From Clostridioides difficile (GTDB lineage Bacteria; Bacillota; Clostridia; Peptostreptococcales; Peptostreptococcaceae), in the NCBI GenBank assembly GCA_012955965.1, contig JABBZI010000020.1, forward strand, positions 16,954 through 80,953: DNA of 64,000 bases, in the 5' to 3' direction. The first letter of the stretch is position 1. The number at the start of each line of letters is the position of its first letter. Of this stretch, positions 17,120 through 26,779 are shown one piece after another. The notes beneath the pieces are model-generated. The model was not told the DNA's origin. It searched no databases and saw only the letters and a list, made by a program, of their open reading frames with translations. The translations under genes and the position numbers were made by a program.

Positions 17120-18505
17120 TTATAATTTAGGTACAGAATGAACACATTCACCATGTACATCATGAAGAGCTTCCATTAGTCCTTCTGATAAACTTGGATG
17201 TGGATGTATTGCATCCCCTACTTGTTCTACTGTTAATCCTAGATGAACAGCTAGTGACAACTCTGTTAATAAATCTGTAGCATGAGGTCCTACTACTGCT
17301 GCACCTATTATTTTATCTGTTTCTTTATCAGCTATAATCTTTACAAATCCTTGGAAATGTCCTATAGCTTGTGCTTTTCCAAGACCTCTAAAATCAAATT
17401 GACCTACATTGTATTCTACACCTTCAGCTTCAAGTTGCTTTTCAGTTTTACCAACACCAGCAACTTCAGGCTCTGTATAAACACATCTTGGAATTGCTCT
17501 ATAATCTACTGCCTTAGTTTTACCTAAAGCATTTTCAACTGCTACGATACCTTCCTTAGAAGCAACATGTGCTAAGAAAGGAGTATCTATTATATCACCT
17601 ATTGCGTATATACCTTCCACATTAGTTTCAAGATGCTCATTAACTACTACTTTTCCTCTTTCCATTTCAATTCCTATATCTTCTACTCCAGAATTATCAA
17701 GGTTAGGTCTTCTACCAACACATACTAGTGCATATTGTGCTTCTATAACCTTTCCATTAGAAAGAGTTGCAATAGCTTTGCCATCAACTACTTCACAAGT
17801 TTGAACTCCAATACCTGTGATAACTTTAATTTTATCTTTCTTAAATTGTCTAAGTAGTTGTTTAGCTACATCTTTATCTTCATTTAATAGTATTTGGTCA
17901 ACCATCTCAACTATAGTTACTTCTGTTCCTAAGGCTCTAAAGAACTGCCCTATCTCACATCCTATAACTCCACCACCTACTATTAACATAGATTCAGGTA
18001 TCTCTTCAAGTCCAAGAACTTCATCACTAGTTATTACTATTTTTCCATCATATGGGAACATTCTTGGTACAACTGGAACAGATCCATTTGCTAGTATTAT
18101 CTTGTCAGCTTTTATAGTTTCTACTGTTCCATCTTCTTTTGTTACTTCTATAGTATTCTTATCAATTAATTTTCCAAAACCATTAACTAGTTTTACTCCT
18201 CTTTTTTCAAATAGGAATTCTATACCACTTATTAATTGATTTACTACTTTATTTTTTCTTTCCATTATGGCAGTGAAGTTTGGTGTAACTGTTCCATCTA
18301 TTTCTATACCAAAATCTTTTGCTTCTCTTACAGTATTTAATACTCCTGAAGAAGCAAGAAGTGCTTTAGTTGGTATACACCCTGCATTTAAGCAAGTTCC
18401 TCCAACTCTTCTTTTCTCAATAACTGTTACCTCTGCACCAAGCATAGAAGCTTTTATAGCTGCTACATATCCACCTGGTCCACCACCTACTACTACTATC
18501 TTCAT
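17120..18505 (-). CDS. lpdA: Dihydrolipoamide dehydrogenase
   Basis: The product (461 residues from the ATG at 18505) is a class I pyridine nucleotide-disulfide oxidoreductase. FAD-binding VVGGGPGGYVAA is at the N-terminus, the redox-active disulfide GGTCLNAGCIPTKAL is near residue 35, an NAD-binding GGGVIGCEIG is mid-protein, and the dimer-interface HPHPSLSE with catalytic His lies near the end. It reoxidises dihydrolipoyl groups with NAD+. A longer frame with a TTG start at 18520 exists, but the GGGGGAA sequence there is the ribosome site, so the ATG is preferred. The only lipoyl protein encoded nearby is gcvH. Lpd in acetogen clusters may also work with MetVF, which is speculative. Confidence 0.94.
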   Translation of the reverse strand: MKIVVVGGGPGGYVAAIKASMLGAEVTVIEKRRVGGTCLNAGCIPTKALLASSGVLNTVREAKDFGIEIDGTVTPNFTAIMERKNKVVNQLISGIEFLFEKRGVKLVNGFGKLIDKNTIEVTKEDGTVETIKADKIILANGSVPVVPRMFPYDGKIVITSDEVLGLEEIPESMLIVGGGVIGCEIGQFFRALGTEVTIVEMVDQILLNEDKDVAKQLLRQFKKDKIKVITGIGVQTCEVVDGKAIATLSNGKVIEAQYALVCVGRRPNLDNSGVEDIGIEMERGKVVVNEHLETNVEGIYAIGDIIDTPFLAHVASKEGIVAVENALGKTKAVDYRAIPRCVYTEPEVAGVGKTEKQLEAEGVEYNVGQFDFRGLGKAQAIGHFQGFVKIIADKETDKIIGAAVVGPHATDLLTELSLAVHLGLTVEQVGDAIHPHPSLSEGLMEALHDVHGECVHSVPKL

Positions 18506-18548
18506 CCTTAATTCCCCCAAACCTTATATAATCTATAATATTACAATA

Positions 18549-19430
18549 CTATAAACCTGCGGCATCTAGTATAGCAGGTATATTCTCTTCTGCCCCAATT
18601 GCCATTATATGAACACCATCACATAAATCTTCTTCTTTTAATTGTTTGATAAGTTCTCCTGCCATTTTTATTCCTTCACTTGCCCAGTTTTCTTTTCCAA
18701 CTGCTCTTAATCTTTCGATTTGTTCATCTGGAACAAATATTCCTGGTACATTTGCAGTCATAAATTTGGCCATTCCTGGTGATTTCAAAGGTACTATTCC
18801 TGCTAATACCTTGCAATCCATATCCCTTGTTAATTCTCTAAACTTTCTCATTGTATTTATGTCATAAAGTGCTTGAGTTTGGAAAAATTTAGCTCCTGCT
18901 TTTATTTTCTTTTGCATTTTTAATAATTGAACTTCTATTGGAGAATATTCTGGAGTTACTGATGCTCCTAGATAAAAATCTGGAGAACCTTTTAATTTAT
19001 TACCAGCCATGTCCGTACCTGCCATTAAAGTCTCAGCAGTTTGAAGTATCCCAACAGAGTCTAAATCAAAGACTCCCTTAGCTTGTGGATGGTCTCCTAC
19101 GCTAGTATGGTCTCCTGTTAGTGCCAACAGATTGTTTATCCCAAATACGCCTGCTGACAACATTTCTCCTTGTATAGCTATCCTATTTCTATCTCTCCCT
19201 GTTATTTGAATAACTGGCTCTAATCCAGCATCTTTTAGTAATTTACATGTAGCAAGAGAAGTTGCTCTCATAACTGCTGATTGAAAGTCTGTTACATTTG
19301 CTGCATGAACCCTCCCAACTAATGGCTTTGCACATTCTATTAAATGTGAAAGGTCAGTCCCTTTTGGAGGAGCCATTTCAGTAGTAACTGCAAATTTTCC
19401 ACTTTCTAATGTTTCTCTTAATAAGCTCAT
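18549..19430 (-). CDS. metF: 5,10-Methylenetetrahydrofolate reductase MetF
   Basis: The 293-residue product is a flavin-dependent TIM barrel beginning MSLLRETLESGKFAVTTEMAPPKGTD. Family segments include ALTGDHTSVGDHPQAKGVFDLDS near residue 105 and FFQTQALYDI near 195. It reduces methylene-THF to methyl-THF. It directly follows metV, whose product pairs with MetF in acetogens. Start ATG with AAAAGGGGGATT upstream. No fused C-terminal regulatory domain is present, as usual for bacterial MetF. Confidence 0.94.
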   Translation of the reverse strand: MSLLRETLESGKFAVTTEMAPPKGTDLSHLIECAKPLVGRVHAANVTDFQSAVMRATSLATCKLLKDAGLEPVIQITGRDRNRIAIQGEMLSAGVFGINNLLALTGDHTSVGDHPQAKGVFDLDSVGILQTAETLMAGTDMAGNKLKGSPDFYLGASVTPEYSPIEVQLLKMQKKIKAGAKFFQTQALYDINTMRKFRELTRDMDCKVLAGIVPLKSPGMAKFMTANVPGIFVPDEQIERLRAVGKENWASEGIKMAGELIKQLKEEDLCDGVHIMAIGAEENIPAILDAAGL

Positions 19431-19465
19431 CTCTAATCCCCCTTTTAACCTTCTAAAAAAAACTT

Positions 19466-20140
19466 TTATGAATTTGCTGCTGCTTCTTTCTTTTTCTTTG
19501 CACTTAGGCTTCTTGGATTATTTTGCTTAGAATAGTCTTTTGGTGGTCTTATTTCTGCTAAATTGCTTAATTGTCCTATAGCTTCTAATCTTTCATATAT
19601 CTTTATCCAAGCACAATCATTCTCTGAATTTACTTCACACTTACCATTTTTAGCTCCACCACAAGCTCCATTCATAAGACCTTTAGCACACATAGTTACT
19701 GGACATATTCCACCTGTCCAACCAAGTTCACAGTCTCCACAAGCTTTACAAGCTTCTTCATATTCTCCAACCCTTTGTACTTCCCCTATGAACAAAGTAT
19801 TGTTGGCTGGATAAACTGGCTTATCTTTTAGGTTCTTAACTATTGTTTGTGTACCATCTCCACATGCTAAAGATAAAACTGCATCAGCTTCTTTAGTCTC
19901 TTCTTTTAGAGCCTTTAAATCCTTTTTAGACTTTAAAAGGTTACAAGCAGGGTCAAGCATTACATATCCTAAGATTTTTTTGCCTTCACCTTCAAGAGTT
20001 TCTTTCATTTTTAGAACTTCTTCTTCTCCACCACTTTTACAAGTCGCTGCACATTGATTACAACCAACTAAAACTAGCTTGTCAAAATTCTTTAAGTACC
20101 CTAGTACTTCTTCTAATGGTTTATTTTCAGAAATTATCAT
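19466..20140 (-). CDS. metV: MetV, zinc/iron-sulfur partner of MetF
   Basis: The 224-residue product is the methylene-THF reductase C-terminal-domain protein called MetV. It is cysteine rich: VGCNQCAATCKSGG near residue 27, LDPACNLL near 63, and a cluster CKACGDCELGWTGGICPVTMCAKG near 135-157, consistent with iron-sulfur or zinc binding. In acetogens MetV forms a complex with MetF and may route electrons to its flavin. A lysine-rich tail ends the protein. The order metV-metF with a gap of about 35 bases supports this. GGGGGGAAG precedes the ATG. Confidence 0.9.
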   Translation of the reverse strand: MIISENKPLEEVLGYLKNFDKLVLVGCNQCAATCKSGGEEEVLKMKETLEGEGKKILGYVMLDPACNLLKSKKDLKALKEETKEADAVLSLACGDGTQTIVKNLKDKPVYPANNTLFIGEVQRVGEYEEACKACGDCELGWTGGICPVTMCAKGLMNGACGGAKNGKCEVNSENDCAWIKIYERLEAIGQLSNLAEIRPPKDYSKQNNPRSLSAKKKKEAAANS

Positions 20141-20176
20141 ATCTACTTCCCCCCTAAACCTTCCACTTATATATAT

Positions 20177-21049
20177 CTATTTATTATTTTGTAATTTACA
20201 AGCTTTAACTACATGTTTTGCAAGTATAGATGTTGTAACTGAACCAACCCCCGCTGGAACTGGAGTTATCATTGATACTTTATCTAAAACTGCATTTGTA
20301 TCAACATCTCCACATAAATTTCCTTCTTCATCAACATTTATACCAACGTCTATAACTACTGCCCCATCTTTAACAAAAGTTTCATCAACCATCTTAGCTC
20401 TACCAATAGCTGCTATTAATACATCCGCGTCTGCTGCTACACCTGATAAATTTTTAGTTTTTGAGTGACATATTGTAACAGTTGCATGTTCACTTAATAA
20501 AAGCATTGATACTGGCTTCCCAACAACCATTGATCTTCCAAGAACTGTTATCTTACTTCCTTTTAAATCGACATTATAATGTTTTAATATTTCTACTACT
20601 GCTGTAGGAGTACATGGTGGGAATCCACTCTTATCACCTTCCATGACTTTAGCAGAGTTTATTGGACTAAAACAGTCTACATCTTTTTCTGGTGCAATAA
20701 CATATTTTATAACTTCTTCATTTAAGTGTTTTGGAAGAGGTCTAAAACATAATATACCATTAACATTTTTGTCATCATTAACTCTCTTTAATACATCAAT
20801 GTATTCATCTTGAGTTATATCTTCAGCTAATTCCAACACTTCTGTTGTTATACCAATGTTTTGACATCTTTTTAGTGCGCCTCTTTCATATGATAAATCA
20901 TCACTTCTTGCTCCAACCCTAACTATTGTTAGTTTAGGACTTATACCTTCTTTTACTAATAATTCAACTTCTTTTATTAACTCTTCACTAATTTTATCAG
21001 CTACAGGTTTTCCTTTTATAATTTGTCCTTTAGTTGACATTCCTTCCAT
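20177..21049 (-). CDS. folD: Methylene-THF dehydrogenase / methenyl-THF cyclohydrolase FolD
   Basis: The 290-residue product has the FolD signatures: the catalytic Lys region YERGALKRCQNIGI near residue 55, PLPKHLNEE near 105, and the nucleotide-binding VLGRSMVVGKPVSMLLL near 170, with PVPAGVGSVTTS near the end. It catalyses NAD(P)-dependent oxidation/reduction between methylene- and methenyl-THF and usually the cyclohydrolase step. The separate fchA just upstream would then be a second cyclohydrolase. The ATG at 21049 has AGGGGAG 10 bases upstream; an internal Met4 lacks a usable site. Confidence 0.95.
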   Translation of the reverse strand: MEGMSTKGQIIKGKPVADKISEELIKEVELLVKEGISPKLTIVRVGARSDDLSYERGALKRCQNIGITTEVLELAEDITQDEYIDVLKRVNDDKNVNGILCFRPLPKHLNEEVIKYVIAPEKDVDCFSPINSAKVMEGDKSGFPPCTPTAVVEILKHYNVDLKGSKITVLGRSMVVGKPVSMLLLSEHATVTICHSKTKNLSGVAADADVLIAAIGRAKMVDETFVKDGAVVIDVGINVDEEGNLCGDVDTNAVLDKVSMITPVPAGVGSVTTSILAKHVVKACKLQNNK

Positions 21050-21140
21050 ATATTCACAACTCCCCTACAAGCAAACTTAAATTAATTTATTCTATATACC
21101 ACATATTAACAACATAGTATTTACTTTCGTCATTTAAAAA

Positions 21141-21773
21141 TTATTTTCCAAGAGCTTTTTCAACTTTAGCATAAACTTCATCACAAGTCTTTACGCCTTC
21201 TTCAACTAATTTATCTACTTCTGTTTTTACTTTATCAACATATTCCTTGTCTTGTATAGAATTTATATTTATAACTACATTTAACTGTCCACCAAGTATA
21301 GCAGCTCTTAAACATTGAACTCCTACACCAACATCGCTTATAGCAAGTCTTGAACCTTTATCAACTAAATCTTCATGTAACTTAATAGCTTCATAACAAA
21401 CTCTTACTATATTTAGTGGTACTTCACAAGCAACTTTAAGTGCTTTTTCCATTGTCTCTGCTTTTATTCTTTTTTCTTCTTCTGTTTCTTTAGGAAGCCC
21501 GTAAGCTTTTGATAATGGTAAGAAACATTCTGCATCATCATCTATCATTTTTAATAAATCTTTTTCTAGTTTTCCAGCTTTACTTAATATCTCTTTTACG
21601 CTTTCTTCATACTCAGCATATTTTTTCTTTCCTATTGTAAGATTACAGACCATACTGCCTAGAGCCATACCAATTGCACCAACTAGTGCAGCAGCTCCAC
21701 CGCCACCTGGTACTGCTTCTTTAGAAGATAGTACTTCTACAAAATCAACACAAGTTTTATCTGCTATTTTCAT
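21141..21773 (-). CDS. fchA: Methenyltetrahydrofolate cyclohydrolase FchA
   Basis: The 210-residue product is a helical protein of the formiminotransferase-cyclodeaminase C-terminal family. It has VPGGGGAAALVGAIGMALGSMV near the N-terminus (the glycine-rich folate-site turn) and GSRLAISDVGVGVQCLRAAI near residue 145. It converts formyl-THF to methenyl-THF, between Fhs and FolD in both pathway and gene order. A canonical AAGGAGG precedes the ATG. Upstream lies an unusual pair of interlocked inverted repeats (21800-21850). Confidence 0.92.
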   Translation of the reverse strand: MKIADKTCVDFVEVLSSKEAVPGGGGAAALVGAIGMALGSMVCNLTIGKKKYAEYEESVKEILSKAGKLEKDLLKMIDDDAECFLPLSKAYGLPKETEEEKRIKAETMEKALKVACEVPLNIVRVCYEAIKLHEDLVDKGSRLAISDVGVGVQCLRAAILGGQLNVVININSIQDKEYVDKVKTEVDKLVEEGVKTCDEVYAKVEKALGK

Positions 21774-21799
21774 GATAATCCTCCTTGAAAGGATGTAGG

Positions 21800-21850
21800 A
21801 AAATACCTCAAATTATTCGAGATATTTTACGAAGTATTTTAAGATATCTC
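21800..21850 (-). promoter_or_regulatory. Interlocked inverted repeats before fchA
   Basis: One repeat has arms AAAATACCTC (21800-21809) and GAAGTATTTT (21831-21840), with one wobble. A second has exact arms GAGATAT (21819-21825) and ATATCTC (21844-21850). The arms alternate, so the two stems are either mutually exclusive or form a pseudoknot. The element sits just upstream of the fchA ribosome site. Confidence 0.5.
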
Positions 21851-21877
21851 CTACTCTTTATTTATAAATTAAAGTGC

Positions 21878-23554
21878 TTAGAATAATCCAGCTATTACTC
21901 CATTTTCATCAACATCTATTTTTTCTGCTGCTGGAACTTTTGGTAATCCTGGCATCTTCATAATTTCTCCAGTAAGTGCAACTATAAATCCAGCCCCTGC
22001 TGAGATTGCTGCTTGTCTTACAGTTATTCTAAATCCTGTTGGTCTACCTAATTTAGTTTGGTCATCAGTTAAAGAATACTGAGTCTTAGCCATACATACT
22101 GGAACCTTAGTAAATCCAAGTTTTTCTAAGTTAGCTATTTCTTTATCAGCCTCTGGAGTATAATCTACACCATCTGCTCCATAAATCTTAGTAGCTATAG
22201 CATTTATCTTGTCTTTTATAGATAAATCATCTTCATAGCAGAATCTAAAGTTATTTTCTTCTTCATCTAATAATCTTAGAACTTCTTTAGCTACTGCAAT
22301 TCCACCTTCTCCACCTTTTGCCCATACTTCAGAAAGAGCAACATTTACACCTAATTCTTTACACTTATCTTCAACAAGTTTAAGTTCAGCTTCAGTGTCA
22401 AGTGGGAATCTGTTTATTGCAACAACTGCTGGTAATCCATATACTTGAGTTATGTTTTCAACATGTTTTAATAAGTTTGGAAGTCCTTTTTCAAGAGCTT
22501 CTAGGTTTTCGTTATTTAAGTCTGCTTTAGCAACTCCACCATTGTATTTTAATGCTCTTACAGTAGCAACTATTATAACAGCATCTGGTTTTAAGTTTGC
22601 CATTCTACATTTTATATCTAAGAATTTTTCTGCTCCAAGGTCAGCACCGAAACCAGCCTCAGTTATTACATAGTCTGCAAAGTGCATAGCCATTCTTGTA
22701 GCTATAACAGAGTTACATCCATGAGCGATATTTGCAAATGGTCCACCGTGCACAAATGATGGTGTTCCTTCAAGAGTTTGAACTAAGTTTGGTTTTAAAG
22801 CATCTTTTAATAATGCAGCCATAGCACCATTAGCTTTTAATTGTCTAGCTGTTACAGGGTCACCCTCGTAGCTATATCCAACTATTATGTTTCCTAATCT
22901 TTCTTTTAAGTCAGATATATCACTTGCCAAACAGAACGCTGCCATTATCTCAGAAGCAACAGTTATATCAAATCCGTCTTGTCTAACTGCTCCATCACCT
23001 TTTTTACCCATACCATCAACGATATTTCTAAGTTGTCTATCGTTCATGTCTACACATCTTCTCCAAGTTATTTTCTTAGGGTCTATTCTAAGAGCATTTC
23101 CTTGGTGAATATGGTTATCAAGCATAGCAGCTAAAAGGTTATTAGCAGCTCCTATAGCATGGAAGTCACCTGTAAAGTGTAAGTTTATATCTTCCATAGG
23201 AACAACTTGTGCATATCCTCCACCAGCTGCTCCACCTTTAACACCAAATACTGGTCCTAGAGATGGTTCTCTTAAAGCAACTAATACATTTTGGTCTAAC
23301 TTAGCAAATGCATCTGCAACACCTATAGTAGTAGTAGTTTTTCCTTCACCTGCTGGAGTTGGATTTATAGCTGTAGTTAATATTAACTTAGCTTTTTTGC
23401 CAGTCTCTCTTTTTAGTAGATTGTAGTCAACTTTGGCTTTGTATTTACCATAAAGTTCTACATCATCTTCACCTAGTCCTAATTTTTTTGCAACCTCTCT
23501 AATATCTTGAGGTTTAGCTTCTTGAGCTATTTCAATATCAGATTTAAATCCCAT
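21878..23554 (-). CDS. fhs: Formate-tetrahydrofolate ligase
   Basis: The product (558 residues from the ATG at 23554) has the P-loop [14 protein letters not shown] near residue 60, [21 protein letters not shown] near 95, and the conserved [16 protein letters not shown]. It condenses formate with THF using ATP and is the entry step of the methyl branch. A GTG frame start at 23572 would place the GGGAGGAG ribosome site inside the coding region, so the ATG is chosen; this gives the usual family length. It is separated from cooC upstream by a terminator-like structure. Confidence 0.97.
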   Translation of the reverse strand: MGFKSDIEIAQEAKPQDIREVAKKLGLGEDDVELYGKYKAKVDYNLLKRETGKKAKLILTTAINPTPAGEGKTTTTIGVADAFAKLDQNVLVALREPSLGPVFGVKGGAAGGGYAQVVPMEDINLHFTGDFHAIGAANNLLAAMLDNHIHQGNALRIDPKKITWRRCVDMNDRQLRNIVDGMGKKGDGAVRQDGFDITVASEIMAAFCLASDISDLKERLGNIIVGYSYEGDPVTARQLKANGAMAALLKDALKPNLVQTLEGTPSFVHGGPFANIAHGCNSVIATRMAMHFADYVITEAGFGADLGAEKFLDIKCRMANLKPDAVIIVATVRALKYNGGVAKADLNNENLEALEKGLPNLLKHVENITQVYGLPAVVAINRFPLDTEAELKLVEDKCKELGVNVALSEVWAKGGEGGIAVAKEVLRLLDEEENNFRFCYEDDLSIKDKINAIATKIYGADGVDYTPEADKEIANLEKLGFTKVPVCMAKTQYSLTDDQTKLGRPTGFRITVRQAAISAGAGFIVALTGEIMKMPGLPKVPAAEKIDVDENGVIAGLF

Positions 23555-23669
23555 AACTGAATCTCCTCCCACAACCTAAATAGATTTAAAATATAATTTT
23601 TTTCAAAAATTGTATTAATATGTAAAAATTATATTTTATAAGATAATTATACATGTAAAATTACTTAAA

Positions 23670-23714
23670 AACTAGCTACTAAGCTATTAAAATATTCAAA
23701 CTTAATAGCTAGTT
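23670..23714 (-). terminator. Terminator/attenuator between cooC and fhs
   Basis: AACTAGCTA (23670-23678) pairs with TAGCTAGTT (23706-23714), and on the minus strand the stem runs into TTTTTAAG. Inside it AGCTATTAA (23682-23690) pairs exactly with TTAATAGCT (23702-23710). The two stems share bases, so alternative folds exist. It may end the cooS-cooC message or attenuate entry into fhs. Confidence 0.6.
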
Positions 23715-23793
23715 ATTTATCTAATTCCTTATTTATTACCTATCTATTACCTATGTCTAACCTTTAACCAACCTAAAATCCCAAATCAAAATT

Positions 23794-24573
23794 CTATTTA
23801 TCTTTAAGTGACATTAATTTATCTTTTATTGCTTTAATTTGTGCTTTTGTTGTTTCACTAGAATCATATGGAGATTGATTTGCTCTATCAGAATCTATAA
23901 CATCTTGATTGTAATAAATAAATCCTAAAGATTCTCCATCTTCTAAGTTTTGAATTATAAATTCTTCATCTTCCTTATTTCTAATTTTATTACCTACAAC
24001 AAATACCTTATTTACTCCTATATCATGTCCAAGTTTTTTAACTTTTCTATAAGTCTGTAAACTTCTTTCCCCTGGTTCTACAACTACTATAAAAGCATCT
24101 ACACCTTGAGCTGTTCCTCTTCCTAAATGTTCAATTCCTGCTTCCATATCCATAACAACTACATCTTTATTTTGTAGTATTAAATGTGAACATAATCTTT
24201 TTAAAAGAACATGCTCTGGACATACACATCCAGTACCACCAGAATCTACTGTTCCTAAAGTAAGCAATCTTACTCCATTATATTCTTTACAGAAATTTTC
24301 AGGGATATCATCCACTTTAGGATTCATCTTAAACATTTTTCCAAAGGAACCTACAGAAGCGGCTGTTCTATCTGAAACTAATTTCTTCATTTCTGATATA
24401 GGTACTATTGATTCATATACTTCTTTTGGAAAACCTAGTGCTAAAGCTAAATTAGCATCCGGGTCGGCGTCAACAGCAACAACTCTGTATCCGTCTTCAG
24501 CAAACATCCTAGAGAGCATTGAAGAAAAAGTCGTTTTACCTACTCCACCTTTACCTGTTATTGCTATCTTCAT
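23794..24573 (-). CDS. cooC: CooC, CO dehydrogenase nickel-insertion ATPase
   Basis: The product (259 residues from the ATG at 24573) has the deviant Walker A GKGGVGKTT (7-15), VVAVDADPDANLA, and the nickel-binding CVC motif at 116-118 followed by PEHVLLKRL. CooC dimerises around nickel through this CxC and uses ATP to load the CODH C-cluster. It follows cooS by about 290 bases. A GTG start at 24585 is possible, but AAGGTGG is well placed for the ATG. It is the closer match to classical CooC of the two paralogues here. Confidence 0.92.
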   Translation of the reverse strand: MKIAITGKGGVGKTTFSSMLSRMFAEDGYRVVAVDADPDANLALALGFPKEVYESIVPISEMKKLVSDRTAASVGSFGKMFKMNPKVDDIPENFCKEYNGVRLLTLGTVDSGGTGCVCPEHVLLKRLCSHLILQNKDVVVMDMEAGIEHLGRGTAQGVDAFIVVVEPGERSLQTYRKVKKLGHDIGVNKVFVVGNKIRNKEDEEFIIQNLEDGESLGFIYYNQDVIDSDRANQSPYDSSETTKAQIKAIKDKLMSLKDK

Positions 24574-24859
24574 AATCCTTACCACCTTTATTACTATTTG
24601 CTTTTTATGTAGTTAATTTATAGTTGTTTATTTTTTGTACACTAAAAATAAACTACAGCTAGTCCTTACAGGAACCAATTACATTTACCTTACTAGCTTT
24701 TCAAAGCAGCATGTATAGTTTTATTATTCTTCATTATATTGTTTATATTTTATTTATTCAGTATATTCGTTATATTTTGATGTTCTTTGCTTTAACATTT
24801 GACTTTATTCATCCATAAAACTTCTTATAAAATCGTTTTTTCTATGCTTTCTATCTCTC

Positions 24860-26779
24860 TTAAGCTTCAGCCTTTTCTGCCATTTTTTCTTCAACTAATG
24901 CTTCAAAGTGAACACGTTTTTTCTCTATATCTTCTATTATTGTAGCTGCTAATTCTTTTGGATTAGTATTTACAGTAAATGTTGCTCCAACTTTATCTTT
25001 TAATTCGCTAGTTAATATGTCTACTGCTCTTGAAGAACCAGTTATTGGAGGCATTATTCCTAAATAAGTGTCTATACCAGAAGCTACAACATAACATCCT
25101 ATAGCAACTGCTTTTTCTGACATCCACTCTGGAGCTATACCTACAACTGGAAGGTCACACATATCCATATCTAAGTAATTAGCTGCTGCTCCAACTAAAT
25201 CTAATATACGGCTTATATCAACGCAAGAACCCATATGTAGTACTGGTGGGATTCCTACTAGTTTACAGACAGTTGCAAGACCTTTACCTGCATATTTTTC
25301 TGCTGCATCAGTTTCCATTAAACCAAATTTAGCTGCTGCTGAAGCACCACATCCTGTAGTAACTACTATTATGTCATTTTTAATTAATTCTTTCATTATT
25401 GTTACGTGAGCCTCATTTGAAACTCCTTTAGCATTGTTACATCCAACTACACCAGCTGCTCCTCTTAATACTCCAGATTTTAAACAGTCTGTTAATGGCT
25501 TAACTGTTCCTGCTGGGTCTATATGAGAGTTTACAACTCTATCTAATTGGTTTACTACTGCTTCTACACTATACCCAACTGTTGCCCCTGATTTTAATTC
25601 AGGTATAAGTACTTTTGATTTATCTCTATTTTTAAAGTTTAAAATAGCTTCTTTAACTATTGCTTTAGCATCATCAAGTGCTTGTTCTTCTCTAAATTCA
25701 ATATAAGTTGAACCTGTTATTTTAGCTTTTGGAGAAGTTGTTACAAATTTAGTATGGTAACAATCTGCAACTCTAGCTAATGCAGGGAATATACATTGAA
25801 CGTCAACTATTACAGCTTCAACTGCTCCAGTTATTATTGCAAGTTCTTGTTGATGGAAGTCTCCTGCTATTCTTACACCATGTCTCATTGTAATCTCATT
25901 ACCTGTACAACACATACCAGCTAAGTTTATTCCATCAGCTCCAACTTCTTTAGCTAAAGCTACTAAGTCTGGCTCTTCTGAAGCTAAAACTATCATTTCT
26001 GATAATGCTGGCTCATGTCCATGTAATATTATATTAACTTTATTTTCTTCTAATACTGCTAAGTTAGCCTCTGTTCTTCTTGGCACTGGAGTTCCAAATA
26101 AAATATCGCTTAGACGAGTACCTATCATAGAACCGCCCCAACCATCAGCCATAGAAGTTCTAAGACTCATGTGTATTAAACTATCTATATCACCAGTACA
26201 TCCTATATGAGTAGAGTGCATTATTGTTGCAATTTCTCTATCTATAGCTCTTGGTTCTATAGCATATTCTTTCCATATTTTTTGTCTTGGTTCTGGTGCA
26301 TTTTTTATAAATCTTAATGTTCCAAAAGGCTTCCCAAACTCCATTAATGCAATTTCTGCCACTTCATGTGCTACATCATAGATATCTCTACCTTCTGTCT
26401 CTACATCCCATTCTTTAGCTAAAGTTATTAACTTAGCTTCATCTCTTATTTTATAGTTTCCATTTGGATCAGCTAATGCTAATGTATGTGCGATATCTCT
26501 AGCATGGTCTGAATGGGCAGCTGTCCCACCAGCAACCATTCTTGCAAAGTTTCTACCTACTATAGTATGTTCATCTGCTCCACATAACCCTCTTGGAGTT
26601 TTAGGACTTATTCTACATGGTCCCATTCCACATATTCTACAGCAAACACCTTGAAGACCAAAACCACATTGTGCCTTAAAGCCTTCTTTTCTATCATACA
26701 TTGTTTCTACGCCTTCTTCTCTAGCTTTTGCTATCATCTTCTGGCTGTTTAAATCAATTGTTAACATTTTTTCATCCAT
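24860..26779 (-). CDS. cooS: Anaerobic carbon monoxide dehydrogenase catalytic subunit CooS
   Basis: The 639-residue product has the N-terminal cluster-binding cysteines in CGFGLQGVCCRICGMGPC near residues 38-55 and in RGLCGAD near 68, which build the D- and B-clusters. Later segments include HSTHIGCTGDIDSL (near 188), GMCCTGNE (near 290), GVVGCNNAKG (near 445) and TTGCGASAAAKFG (near 475), which carry C-cluster ligands. It interconverts CO2 and CO and supplies CO to AcsB. Length is normal. AAGGGGAT precedes the ATG. A long leader region upstream (605 bases) suggests independent regulation from the fhs-acs part. Confidence 0.97.
   Translation of the reverse strand: MDEKMLTIDLNSQKMIAKAREEGVETMYDRKEGFKAQCGFGLQGVCCRICGMGPCRISPKTPRGLCGADEHTIVGRNFARMVAGGTAAHSDHARDIAHTLALADPNGNYKIRDEAKLITLAKEWDVETEGRDIYDVAHEVAEIALMEFGKPFGTLRFIKNAPEPRQKIWKEYAIEPRAIDREIATIMHSTHIGCTGDIDSLIHMSLRTSMADGWGGSMIGTRLSDILFGTPVPRRTEANLAVLEENKVNIILHGHEPALSEMIVLASEEPDLVALAKEVGADGINLAGMCCTGNEITMRHGVRIAGDFHQQELAIITGAVEAVIVDVQCIFPALARVADCYHTKFVTTSPKAKITGSTYIEFREEQALDDAKAIVKEAILNFKNRDKSKVLIPELKSGATVGYSVEAVVNQLDRVVNSHIDPAGTVKPLTDCLKSGVLRGAAGVVGCNNAKGVSNEAHVTIMKELIKNDIIVVTTGCGASAAAKFGLMETDAAEKYAGKGLATVCKLVGIPPVLHMGSCVDISRILDLVGAAANYLDMDMCDLPVVGIAPEWMSEKAVAIGCYVVASGIDTYLGIMPPITGSSRAVDILTSELKDKVGATFTVNTNPKELAATIIEDIEKKRVHFEALVEEKMAEKAEA

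Noticed and set aside
18506..18520. TTG-extended start of lpdA
   Set aside because: The extension is the GGGGGAA ribosome site itself; the ATG at 18505 matches the family start.
23555..23572. GTG-extended start of fhs
   Set aside because: The extra codons encode the GGGAGGAG ribosome site.
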